Assembly: GCA_947044405.1 (NCBI GenBank)
Contig: CAMRHE010000332.1
Coordinates: 1,411,001 to 1,475,000 of the forward strand
Source of the DNA: Leptodactylus fallax
Lineage: Eukaryota; Chordata; Amphibia; Anura; Leptodactylidae
Direction of reading: 5' to 3'
DNA: 64,000 bases
Made by a program: the position numbers and the translations under genes. Positions 55,757 to 64,000 of this stretch are shown here, piece after piece (the first letter of the stretch is position 1; each line of letters opens with the position of its first letter). Below the pieces are notes generated by a model. The model did not search any database. It was not told where the DNA came from and worked only from the letters and a program-made list of their open reading frames with translations.

Positions 55757-56896
55757 CAGCCCGGGTTACTGAGAGACAAGCTGGGCCTTGCTGGAGTGGA
55801 CCACCACCTCTCCAACTGGATCCTAGACTACCTCACAAATCGACCTCAATATGTGAGAGCCCAAGACTGTGTGTCAGGTACCGTGATCTGTAATACGGGG
55901 GCACCTCAGGGTACGGTTCTCGCCCCTTTCCTCTTCACACTGTACACTGCAGATTTTAGGTGTAACTCATCCAGCTGCTACCTACAGAAGTATTCTGACG
56001 ACTCTGCAATAGTAGGTCTCATCACAGATGATGATGACAGGGAGTACAGAGAACTGAACCGGGATTTTGTGGACTGGTGCCACCGGAACCACCTGAAGAT
56101 TAACGCGGGGAAGACCAAGGAGATGGTGGTGGACTTCCGTAAAGGCAGAAGCCCTCCTAAACCAGTGGACATCCTGGGGACGGGCATCGAGATTGTGAAC
56201 ACCTATAAGTACCTGGGTTTGCTCCTTAATAATAAGCTGGACTGGGCAGATCACATGGGGGTCCTGTACAGGAAGGGCCACAGCAGGCTCTACCTGCTTA
56301 GGAAACTGAGGGCCTTTGGAATCCGGGGGGCACTTCTTAGGACTTTCTCCAACTCGGTAGTGGCATCAGCCATCTTCTTTGGAGTGGCCTGCTGGGGGAG
56401 CAGTATATCCACCAGGGACAGAAATAAACTTGACAAGCTGATTAGAAGGACCAGCTCTGTCCTGGGGAGCCCACTGGACCCAGTGCAGGTGGTGGGTGAC
56501 AGAAGGATACTGTCCGTGGTGAGCTCCATGCAGAAGAAGAAGTCCCATCCCATGCATGAGACTGTGATCGCGCTGAGCAGTACTGTCAGTGACCGACTGC
56601 TCCACCCTAGGTGTGAGAAGGAGCGCTATCGGAAGTCTTTCCTCCCCACCGCGGTTAGGCTGTACAACCAACTCCGACCGGAGATCATTACATACAGAGA
56701 ACTGAAATATCTCTCTGCCTGTTAAATCCCCCCCCCCCCTCTGCTACTTCTTATCTGTCTGTCTGCTATTAATGTAATGCCTCTCACCTTGGAACATTCC
56801 TGTACATGTTGTATTTGTATTTGTATCTGCTTATCTTTGCTGCTGTAACACACTGAATTTCCCCATTGTGGGACTATTAAAGGACTATTATTATTA
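55757..56896 (+). mobile_element. L2-type LINE, 5'-truncated, well preserved
   Basis: Begins inside the reverse transcriptase and ends with the tail CACTGAATTTCCCCATTGTG, GGACTATTAAAGGAC and TATTATTATTA. Inserted in the inverted minisatellite. Close to the copy at 21060-22050 but at an independent site. Confidence 0.9.
55796..56725 (+). pseudogene. L2-type reverse transcriptase, C-terminal part
   Basis: Open frame of about 309 aa, continuous into the truncated 5' side. 'VICNTGAPQGTVLAPFLFTL' is RT motif 4-like, and 'YLQKYSDDSAIVGL' is the catalytic motif with YSDD in place of the usual Y/FADD. 'NHLKINAGKTKEMVVDF' and 'YLGLLLNNKLDWADHM' follow. The C-terminal 'LLHPRCEKERYRKSFLPTAV' is typical of the end of L2/CR1-group ORF2. 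Endonuclease and N-terminal RT are lost. The first apparent residue is not an ATG. Confidence 0.88.
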
Positions 56897-57511
56897 CACA
56901 CACAGCTCTGCTCCATACACATCATACACACAGAACTCTGCTCCATACACATCATACACACACAGCTCTGCTCCATACACATCATACACACACAGCTCTG
57001 CTCCATACACATCATACACACACAGCTCTGCTCCATACACGTCATACACACACAGCTCTGCTCCATACACGTCATACACACACAGCTCTGCTCCATACAC
57101 GTCATACACACACAGCTCTGCTCCATACACATCATACACACAGCTCTGCTCCATACACATCATACACACACAGCTCTGCTCCGTACACATCATACACACA
57201 CAGCTCTGCTCCATACACGTCATACACACACAGCTCTGCTCCATACACGTCATACACACACAGCTCTGCTCCATACACATCATACACACACAGCTCTGCT
57301 CCATACACGTCATACACACACGGCTCTGCTCCATACACGTCATACACACACAGCTCTGCTCCATACACGTCATACACACACGGCTCTGCTCCATACACAT
57401 CATACACACAGCTCTGCTCCATACACATCATACACACAGCTCTGTTCCATACACACACAGCTCTGCTCCATACACATCATACACACAGCTCTGTTCCATA
57501 CACACACAGCT
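56897..57511 (-). repeat. 30-bp minisatellite, inverted (array 7)
   Basis: About 20 units, the continuation of array 6 beyond the L2. Ends at the Tc1 fragment near 57512. Confidence 0.93.
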
Positions 57512-57985
57512 TTTTGTCAGATTCAAGTTATTCCTGTGACCATTGTGGGTTTTTCTTTCATTTAACGAGGGAGGGGACCAACAATTTTGTTGATGTGTGT
57601 ATGGAAGAATTTTCAGATGATGGATAATGGGAAACACTGTGTGCGGCAAAGGATCTGCAAGGAAGAATGGCCGAGGATCCCCAAATCCAGATGTGAAAAA
57701 CTTGTATCATTCCCAAGACGACTCCTGGCTGTACTAGCTCAAAAGGAAGCGGCGTCTACTCAATACTGAGCAAAGGCTCTGAATACTTATGGCCATGGGA
57801 GATTTCAGTTTTTCTTTTTTTAATAAATTTGCAAAAATATCTACATTTCTGTTTTTTCCTGTCAAGATGGGGAGCTGAGTGTACATTAATGAGAAATAAA
57901 AGGAACTTTTTTGCTTTTAGCAAATGGCTGCAATGAAACAAAGAGTGAAAAATTTAAAGGGGTCTGAATACTTTTCGTACCCACT
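57512..57985 (+). mobile_element. Patchwork of three Tc1 families
   Basis: 57512-57601 is the right TIR of the 1282/46328 family (CAGATTCAAGTTATTCCTG ... CCAACAATTTTGT). 57602-57648 matches the relic at about 6580-6630 (GGAAGAATTTTCAGATGATGG). 57649-57985 is the transposase end and TIR of the 9647 family (CAAGGAAGAATGGCCGAGGA ... CGTACCCACTG). TA follows at 57986. Confidence 0.75.
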
Positions 57986-58213
57986 GTATATAGTATATAT
58001 GTATTGGGTAGAACTGAGTTAAATATATTAGTCTGGCCTTCTAAAACCATTCCAATTTCTCATGTGGCCCCATGGTAAAATTAATTGCCCACCCCTGGTT
58101 TAAGGTGTTGACTTGGTTCCAAATTCCACAGACGTCAATCTGATCGAGCATCTGCGAGATGGCTGTAGACACAAGTTCAATCCATGAAAGTTGCATCTTG
58201 TAGGTAACACTTA
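57986..58213. other. Unassigned intergenic sequence
   Basis: No gene. Contains TGTGGCCCCATGG and 'GCCCACCCCTGG' strings of the kind seen in hAT-type ends, but no complete element. Confidence 0.35.
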
Positions 58214-58971
58214 CAGCTGAAACTAGAAGTTTCCATACACTGTAGAAAAAACACATGTGGATGTTTTTCTCACTATCTGACATGAAATCAGAATAAACCT
58301 TTCCCGTTTTAGGTCAATTAGGATTACCAAAATTATTTATATTTGCCAAATGCCAGAATAATGAGAGAGAGAATTTTAAAGGTATTTTCATTACTTTCTG
58401 CAAAGTAAAAAATATACATACATTTCATTAGTATTTGGTACCATTGCTCTTACATTGTATGTCTTGGGTCACACGTTTTGGATCTCCTTCCACAAGCTTC
58501 TCACAATAGTTGGTAGGAATTTGGGCCCATTCCTCCTGACAGAACTGGTGTCACTGAGCCATGTTTGGAGGCCGCCTTGCTCGCACCTGCCTTTTCAGCT
58601 TTGTCCATAAATTTTCAATAGGACTGAGATCAGGGCTTTGTGATGGACTCTCCAAAACATTGACTTTGTTATCCTTAAGCCACTTTTTAACCAGTTTGGC
58701 AGTACCTTCGGGTCATTGTCCATTTGGAAGACCCATTTGTGCCCAAGCTTTAACTTTCTAGCTGATGTCTTGAGATGTTGCTTCAGTATTGCTACATAAT
58801 GTTCTTTCCTCATGATGCCATCTATTTTGTGATGGGCACCAGTCCTTCCTGCAGCAAAACAACCCCACAATATGATGCTGCCACCCCCTACAGGGGACAG
58901 TGACTGTCAAGTGAGAAAAACATGCATATGTATCTCTTTATATAGTGTATGTAAACTTCTGGTTTCAACTG
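58214..58971 (-). mobile_element. Tc1 element with CAGTTGAAACCAGAAG ends, internally deleted
   Basis: The right end reads CAGTTGAAACCAGAAGTTTA on the minus strand; the left end is CAGCTGAAACTAGAAGTTTC. Flanked by TA. 758 bp. The ends resemble those of the Sleeping Beauty-like group of Tc1 elements. Remnants of the transposase are in between; the N-terminal half is deleted. Confidence 0.88.
58595..58870 (-). pseudogene. Tc1 transposase fragment
   Basis: Minus strand: 'MWGCFAAGRTGAHHKIDGIM', 'LGHKWVFQMDNDPK' (second Asp), then a shifted frame with a degraded SPDLNPIE region near 58640. Truncated at both ends. Confidence 0.8.
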
Positions 58972-59168
58972 TACTTACATTGGATGACAGGTAAAAAAAC
59001 GTTCTGGCTCTTGGAGCGAGGTGATGAAAATACTATAAAATAGACTCGGTAGTAAATGAAGATTTCAGTTATGAAAGAGTTAATGATACATGTGCCCCAT
59101 TAATCCTGACACTGACTATACACACATTATATGTATACACACAAATATATATATACTCGCTATATATA

Positions 59169-59222
<54 letters not shown>
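58972..59222. repeat. Unassigned sequence with an (AT)n microsatellite
   Basis: No gene. AT dinucleotides dominate about 59141-59210, followed by (AC)n to 59222, where an LTR starts. Confidence 0.7.
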
Positions 59223-59223
<1 letters not shown>

Positions 59224-59703
59224 GTGAGAAGGTGACAGGCAGAGTGCTGGAGTCACGGTATATCAGCCCCAGGTTTCTAACATACATGTGGACCAGGGCA
59301 AGTCTGGAATAGGCTTCAGCCCCAGGTGTGGTTCCCAGGCTTGTTACTGGGCCATAAAAGCCTACAGAGCCTGTACTTCTGGGCAGATCCTGGGAGTGAG
59401 AGGAGGTGTTTGGGTCTGTCCTGCTACACCACGTCTGGTGAGACTATTTTGTTTGTTTGTGTGGCTGGTAGTAAGCCACACGTATAGTTAGTTTTGTACT
59501 GTTTAGTTTAGAGCTCGGGCGAGCAGGAATTTTGTTTATTTTCCTTTTGCCTGGAGTTAAGGCTGTATTTTATTTTGCTCCTTTTGTGCCTGAAGTAAAA
59601 GTTTATTTATTTTGCTGTTTTTTTTTAAATAAACCTGTTTGGTGTCCCTGTCTCTGACTGGTTGGGTCCGCTCCACGGCTGCTACCGAGCTACCTACCCC
59701 ACA
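59223..59703 (+). mobile_element. Solo LTR-like element, copy 1
   Basis: TGTGAGAAGGTGACAGG...CTACCCCACA, with a CATAAAAG box near 59353 and AATAAACC near 59629 in the correct order. It resembles the next element (59728-60265). The target is simple (AC)n sequence, so a target duplication cannot be tested. Confidence 0.65.
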
Positions 59704-59727
59704 ACACACACATATACATATATATAT

Positions 59728-60265
59728 TGTGAGAAGGTGACTGGTAAGGTTCTGGAGGGTCGCTATGTCTCTCCCAGATTCCTCACTTATGTGTGGTAAG
59801 TGGGTTTACAACACAGGTAACAAAACCTCAGCTGTGAGAAGTCATTTTTGTTAACCGCTTCTTGTCCTACTAGGGAGCACAGGTGGGAGCTTGGCCTCAT
59901 TAAAGGCCTATAAAAGGTTGCTAGATTCTCAGTCCTGGGGGAGAAAGGAGGAGCCGGGTTCTGTCTAAACCTTCTGAAGACTGGTGAGACTCCAGTGTGA
60001 ACTGCTGCCATTGCTTTGCCCTGCATGTTGACCGTGTGGCTGGAGCAAGCCACACGTACAGTTAGTATTACCTGTGTTTAGTTAGTAGCTCGGACAAGCA
60101 GGAGTTTTTTTCTTGTTTTTGCCTGAAGTTAAGGCTTATTTATTTTCTGCTGCTGTTTTTTGGAGAAATAAATGTACAGGGTAAAACCTGCTTACACTTG
60201 AACTTTTGTGTTTGTCTCTGACTGTCTGGGTCCGCTGCTGCTGCCACTGAGCCTATCCTCCCACA
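59728..60265 (+). mobile_element. Solo LTR-like element, copy 2
   Basis: TGTGAGAAGGTGACTGG...CTCCCACA. It shares CTATAAAAGG near 59910, 'GTGTGGCTGGAGCAAGCCAC' near 60037, 'AGCTCGGACAAGCAGGA' and AATAAATG with copy 1, but is clearly diverged. No interior between the two copies (24 bp), so they are separate insertions rather than one provirus. Confidence 0.65.
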
Positions 60266-60294
60266 ATAAATACATGCGCACACACACACATATA

Positions 60295-61533
60295 CAGTGG
60301 GGAAAAAAAGTATTTAGTCAGCCACCAATTGTGCAAGTTCTCCCACTTAAAAAGATGAGAGTCCTGTAATTGACATCATAGGTAGACCTCAACTACGAGA
60401 GACAAAATGAGAAAACAAATCAAGAAAATCACATTGTCTGATTTTTAACCACTACCGTCCCGCCCATAGACTATATACGTCCAGAAAGAATTCAGCAACT
60501 GCACAAAATCGTGCAGCTGGTGAAACAGGGAGCCGGTTGTAACTTCAGTCAGAGCTCCCATAGAGAAGGCAGGGAAGGTTTATTACTGTCCCTGCCTTCC
60601 CGATCGCCGTGTATACAGCGCTATGGGCGCCGCCATCTTATGGCTCCACTTTGACCCGGCAGTCATGTGGTCTGCTGGGATCAGTGTCTGTTAGAGCTGC
60701 TGGGTCCTACAGGACTCAGATCAGGTCTGTAGTTATGTGAAAGCAACGTGCAGAAGGCTAAATGTACCAGCCCCAGTTACAGGGAAAGTCAGCCTCCCCA
60801 AATAACAAAAAAAAAAAAAAAAGCCATCAGATGTCCCCAAAGGTCTATTATGACCTTATGGGGACACAATATAAAAAAAAAAAATGTATAGAAAAGTAAA
60901 AAAAAAAAATAATACGCCAATAGAACGCCCTTATTGCAGGTAATAGCCCCACCCCCAAGACCACCATAAAAAATTAAAAATTACCGTAACGGAAAGGAAA
61001 AACTATTTTATAAAGTTTTTTAGTAGCACTTTCCCGGATATAAAAACAATTAAAACACATGCAAAAATAAAAACAACATAAAAATAAAGCCCTATGTGTC
61101 ACCAAAAAAAGACGCAGAAATTAGTTGACTAACTCAAAAGATAAAAAAGTTATAGCCCTCCAAAACCGCACATACAAAAAACTTGAAAATGTGCCTGGTA
61201 TGGAAGTGGTTAAAGAATTTATTTGCAAATTATGGTGGAAAATAAGTATTTGGTCAATAACAAAAGTTCATCTCAATACTTTGTTATTTATCCTTTGTTG
61301 GCAATGACAGAGGTCAAACGTTTCCTGTAAGTCTTCACAAGGTTGGCACACACTGTTGCTGGTATGTTGGCCCATTCCTCCATGCAGATCTCCTCTAGAG
61401 CAGGGATGTTTTGGGGCTGTCGCTGGGCAACACGGACTTTCAACTCCCTCCAAAGGTTTTCTATGGGGTTGAGATCTGGAGACTGGCTAGGCCACTCCAG
61501 GACCTTGAAATGCTTCTTACGAAGCCGCTCCTT
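60295..61533 (-). mobile_element. Tc1 element fragment (CAGTGGGGAAAAAAAG end) with nested insertion
   Basis: Left end TA-CAGTGGGGAAAAAAAGTAT, then GTCAGCCACCAATTGTGC. The transposase C-terminus on the minus strand (about 61533-61270) includes '[17 protein letters not shown]' and '[17 protein letters not shown]'. The rest of the element is missing; the sequence passes abruptly at about 61534 into a 39-bp minisatellite. An unrelated TTAA element (60445-61213) is inserted. Confidence 0.85.
60445..61213. mobile_element. TTAA-flanked non-autonomous element
   Basis: TTAACCACTACCGTCCCGCC on the left, GTATGGAAGTGGTTAA on the right (inverted AACCACT/AGTGGTT ends), with TTAA at both edges. Removing it restores the Tc1 reading GATTTTTAAAGAATTTATTT. 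About 765 bp, no ORF, with A-runs. A piggyBac- or Kolobok-type target preference is implied. A fragment of the family is at 5235-5730. Confidence 0.85.
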
Positions 61534-63377
61534 CGTTCATGGTCTGGGTGTACTCTGTAGTTACTATAGGTAGGTTCATGGTCTGGGTGTATTCTGTAGT
61601 TACTATAGGTAGGTTCATGGTCTGGGTGTACTCTGTAGTTACTATAGGTAGGTTCATGGTCTGGGTGTACTCTGTAGTTACTATAGGTAGGTTCATGGTC
61701 TGGGTGTATTCTGTAGTTACTATAGGTAGGTTCATGGTCTGGGTGTACTCTGTAGTTACTATAGGTAGGTTCATGGTCTGGGTGTATTCTGTAGTTACTA
61801 TAGGTAGGTTCATGGTCTTGGTGTACTCTGTAGTTACTATAGGTAGGTTCATGGTCTGGGTGTACTCTGTAGTTACTATAGGTAGGTTCATGGTCTGGGT
61901 GTATTCTGTAGTTACTATAGGTAGGTTCATGGTCTGGGTGTACTCTGTAGTTACTATAGGTAGGTTCATGGTCTGGGTGTACTCTGTAGTTACTATAGGT
62001 AGGTTCCTGGTCTCGGTGTATTCTGTAGTTACTATAGGTAGGTTCATGGTCTGGGTGTACTCTGTAGTTACTATAGGTAGGTTCATGGTCTCGGTGTACT
62101 CTGTAGTTACTATAGGTAGGTTCATGGTCTCGGTGTATTCTGTAGTTACTATAGGTAGGTTCCTGGTCTCGGTGTACTCTGTAGTTACTATAGGTAGGTT
62201 CATGGTCTGGGTGTACTCTGTAGTTACTATAGGTAGGTCCATGGTCTCGGTGTCCTCTGTAGTTACTATAGGTAGGTTCATGGTCTGGGTGTACTCTGTA
62301 GTTACTATAGGTATGTTCATGGTCTGGGTGTACTCTGTAGTTACTATAGGTAGGTTCATGGTCTGGGTGTACTCTGTAGTTACTATAGGTAGGTTCATGG
62401 TCTGGGTGTACTCTGTAGTTACTATAGGTAGGTTCATGGTCTGGGTGTACTCTGTAGTTACTATAGGTATGTTCATGGTCTGGGTGTACTCTGTAGTTAC
62501 TATAGGTAGGTTCATGGTCTGGGTGTACTCTGTAGTTACTATAGGTAGGTTCATGGTCTGGGTGTATTCTGTAGTTACTATAGGTAGGTTCATGGTCTGG
62601 GTGTACTCTGTAGTTACTATAGGTAGGTACATGGTCTCGGTGTACTCTGTAGTTACTATAGGTAGGTACATGGTCTGGGTGTACTCTGTAGTTACTATAG
62701 GTAGGTTCATGGTCTGGGTGTACTCTGTAGTTACTATAGGTAGGTTCATGGTCTCGGTATATTCTGTAGTTACTATAGGTAGGTTCTTGGTCTGGGTGTA
62801 CTCTGTAGTTACATAGGAGGTTCATGTCGGGTCGGTTCTCTGTAGTTACTATAGGTAGGTCCATGTCTAAGGGTCTGGGTGTACTCTGTAGTTACTATAG
62901 GTAGGTTCATGGTCTGGGTGTATTCTGTAGTTACTATAGGTAGGTTCATGGTCTGGGTGTATTCTGTAGTTACTATAGGTAGGTTCATGGTCTCGGTGTA
63001 CTCTGTAGTTACTATAGGTAGGTTCATGGTCTGGGGCTGTACTCTGTAGTTACTATAGGTAGGTTCATGGTCTGGGTGTACTCTGTAGTTACTATAGGTA
63101 GGTTCATGGTCTGGGTGTACTCTGTAGTTACTATAGGTAGGTTCATGGTCTGGGTGTACTCTGTAGTTACTATAGGTAGGTTCATGGTCTGGGTGTACTC
63201 TGTAGTTACTATAGGTAGGTCCATGGTCTGGGTGTACTCTGTAGTTACTATAGGTAGGTTCCTGGTCTGGGTGTACTCTGTAGTTACTATAGGTAGGTTC
63301 ATGGTCTGGGTGTATTCTGTAGTTACTATAGGTAGGTTCATGGTCTTGGTGTACTCTGTAGTTACTATAGGTAGGTT
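61534..63377 (+). repeat. 39-bp minisatellite, about 47 copies
   Basis: The unit begins TAGGTTCATGGTCTGGGTGT and ends ACTCTGTAGTTACTATAG. It is highly regular, with rare changes (TCTCGGTG, TCCATGG, ATTCTGTAG) and a disturbed stretch at 62805-62880. As 39 is a multiple of 3, readings of 410-467 aa stay open on both strands; these are artefacts. It begins directly inside a truncated Tc1 transposase. Confidence 0.96.
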
Positions 63378-63384
63378 CTCCTTA

Positions 63385-63438
63385 CAGCAACTCCATTCTA
63401 GCTGTCTCGCTACACACCTGACTAGAATGGAGTTGCTG
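63385..63438. repeat. Perfect 17-bp inverted repeat (hairpin)
   Basis: CAGCAACTCCATTCTAG (63385-63401) and CTAGAATGGAGTTGCTG (63422-63438) around a 20-base loop. It borders the end of the minisatellite. Confidence 0.9.
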
Positions 63439-63504
63439 CAGGTAGTTTCATAGGCTCGGCGCGTTCTGTGAAAGTCAGCATAGGGTCTATGTCTAACAAT
63501 AAGC

Positions 63505-63775
63505 CCCGCACAGCACACAGGCAGTAGCAGTAGCCTTGCAGCGCTGAAGTACTGGGTTTGAATCCTGCCAAGGACAACATCTGCAAGGAGTTTGTATGTT
63601 CTCCCCAGGTTTGCGTGTGTTTCCTCCGGGTACTCCAGTTTCCTCCCACACTCCAAAGACATACTGATAAGAAAATGTAGATTGTGAGCCCTATATGGGA
63701 AAGTGAATGACAATTTCTGTAAAGAGCTGCAGAATATGATGGCGCTATACAAGTAAGCATAAAAAAAATAAATAG
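63505..63775 (+). repeat. tRNA-derived SINE with V-SINE-like core
   Basis: Head GCAGTAGCCTTGCAGCGCTG with a B-box-like GGGTTTGAATCCTG. The core is TTTGTATGTTCTCCCC, 'GTTTCCTCCGGGTACTCC' and 'AGTTTCCTCCCACACTCC'. The tail is ATTGTGAGCCC, 'GGCGCTATACAAGTAAGC' and an A-rich end. The order matches a V-SINE-like vertebrate SINE; the exact family is not assigned. Confidence 0.8.
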
Positions 63776-64000
63776 GAGCTGGACTTCCTCCATCACACAG
63801 AGGGCAGCCCCCTCCTCCCCAACAAATAGGTGGCAAGACCCCAGGAGCCCGATCCCTCCAATACACAGACAGCACCCCAGTGACCACCATCAGCAACCCC
63901 CACACACATAGGCAGCACCGCAGGAAACCCCCACACACTTACAGGAAGGTAGTACCCCAGGGATCCGCACACCACACAGCAGCACCCCTCAGACCCTCCA
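63776..64000. other. C-rich, loosely repetitive sequence at window edge
   Basis: Recurring CACACA(G/T)..GCAGCACC(C/G)CAG motifs suggest a degenerate tandem repeat of roughly 40 bp. The minus-strand 304-aa frame here (63024-63938) runs through minisatellite and SINE and is not a gene. Confidence 0.5.

Noticed and set aside
59223..60265. One provirus bounded by two LTRs
   Set aside because: Only 24 bp separates the two LTR-like units and they are strongly diverged, so they are independent solo LTRs.
61461..63938. ORFs of 304-467 aa in the 39-bp array
   Set aside because: Same cause: 39 bp is a multiple of three. Frames are open on both strands with the same low-complexity repeat.

Overview
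The window looks like anuran (frog or toad) nuclear DNA; the species cannot be told from sequence alone. The evidence is three C2H2 zinc-finger genes with the exon plan typical of frog zinc-finger families (short leader exon, 'DYTVVKK' exon, KRAB-A-like exon, two linker exons, one large finger exon), set among many Tc1/mariner families, DIRS and Penelope-like retroelements, L2-type LINEs, a tRNA-derived SINE, and the palindromic MITEs common in frog genomes. No bacterial or organellar gene, CRISPR array, rRNA or intact tRNA was seen.

Backbone. Three paralogous modules lie head to tail, all with the zinc-finger gene on the minus strand: A (about 7,495-24,060), B (about 28,352-38,730) and C (about 43,032-54,360). 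In minus-strand order each gene has exon 1, an intron filled by a 71-bp tandem repeat that carries splice-like sites, exons 2-5, and a finger exon. Upstream of each gene (to its right) is a conserved segment, then a 30-bp GT-rich minisatellite, then a conserved spacer. Gene A (8,004-17,163; 605 aa by my exon model; 11 fingers) and gene B (28,926-34,694; 670 aa; 13 fingers) are open throughout. Gene C (43,598-49,231; 10 fingers) has a one-base deletion in exon 2 and is probably a pseudogene.

Between and inside modules. Intervals A-B and B-C each hold a decayed DIRS retrotransposon; the A-B copy carries a solo LTR with a 5-bp target duplication. Intron 5 of each gene carries Tc1 elements. Different Tc1 families sit at exactly the same TA in genes B and C, and that TA is empty in gene A. 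Module A holds two nearly identical, intact DD35E-type Tc1 transposases in opposite orientation. Upstream of gene B is a Penelope-like element with a GIY-YIG domain. Upstream of gene C the minisatellite is split by a 2.15-kb hAT-type element with a perfect 8-bp target duplication, and that element carries three palindromic MITEs.

Flanks. Bases 1-7,494 are minisatellite, Tc1 relics, a candidate solo LTR and TTAA-element debris. From 54,395 to 57,511 part of the module flank is repeated in inverted orientation with a young L2 insertion. From 57,512 to the end there are Tc1 fragments, two related LTRs, a Tc1 with a nested TTAA element, a 39-bp minisatellite of about 47 copies, and a SINE.

Working view: this is part of a rapidly evolving zinc-finger cluster being reshaped by transposons. 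I found no clearly new enzymatic system. The strongest unusual signals are the repeated use of one target site by different transposons, the intronic splice-unit array locked to the exon 1 donor, and a donor site in gene A that a deletion appears to have regenerated. All comparisons were made by eye.
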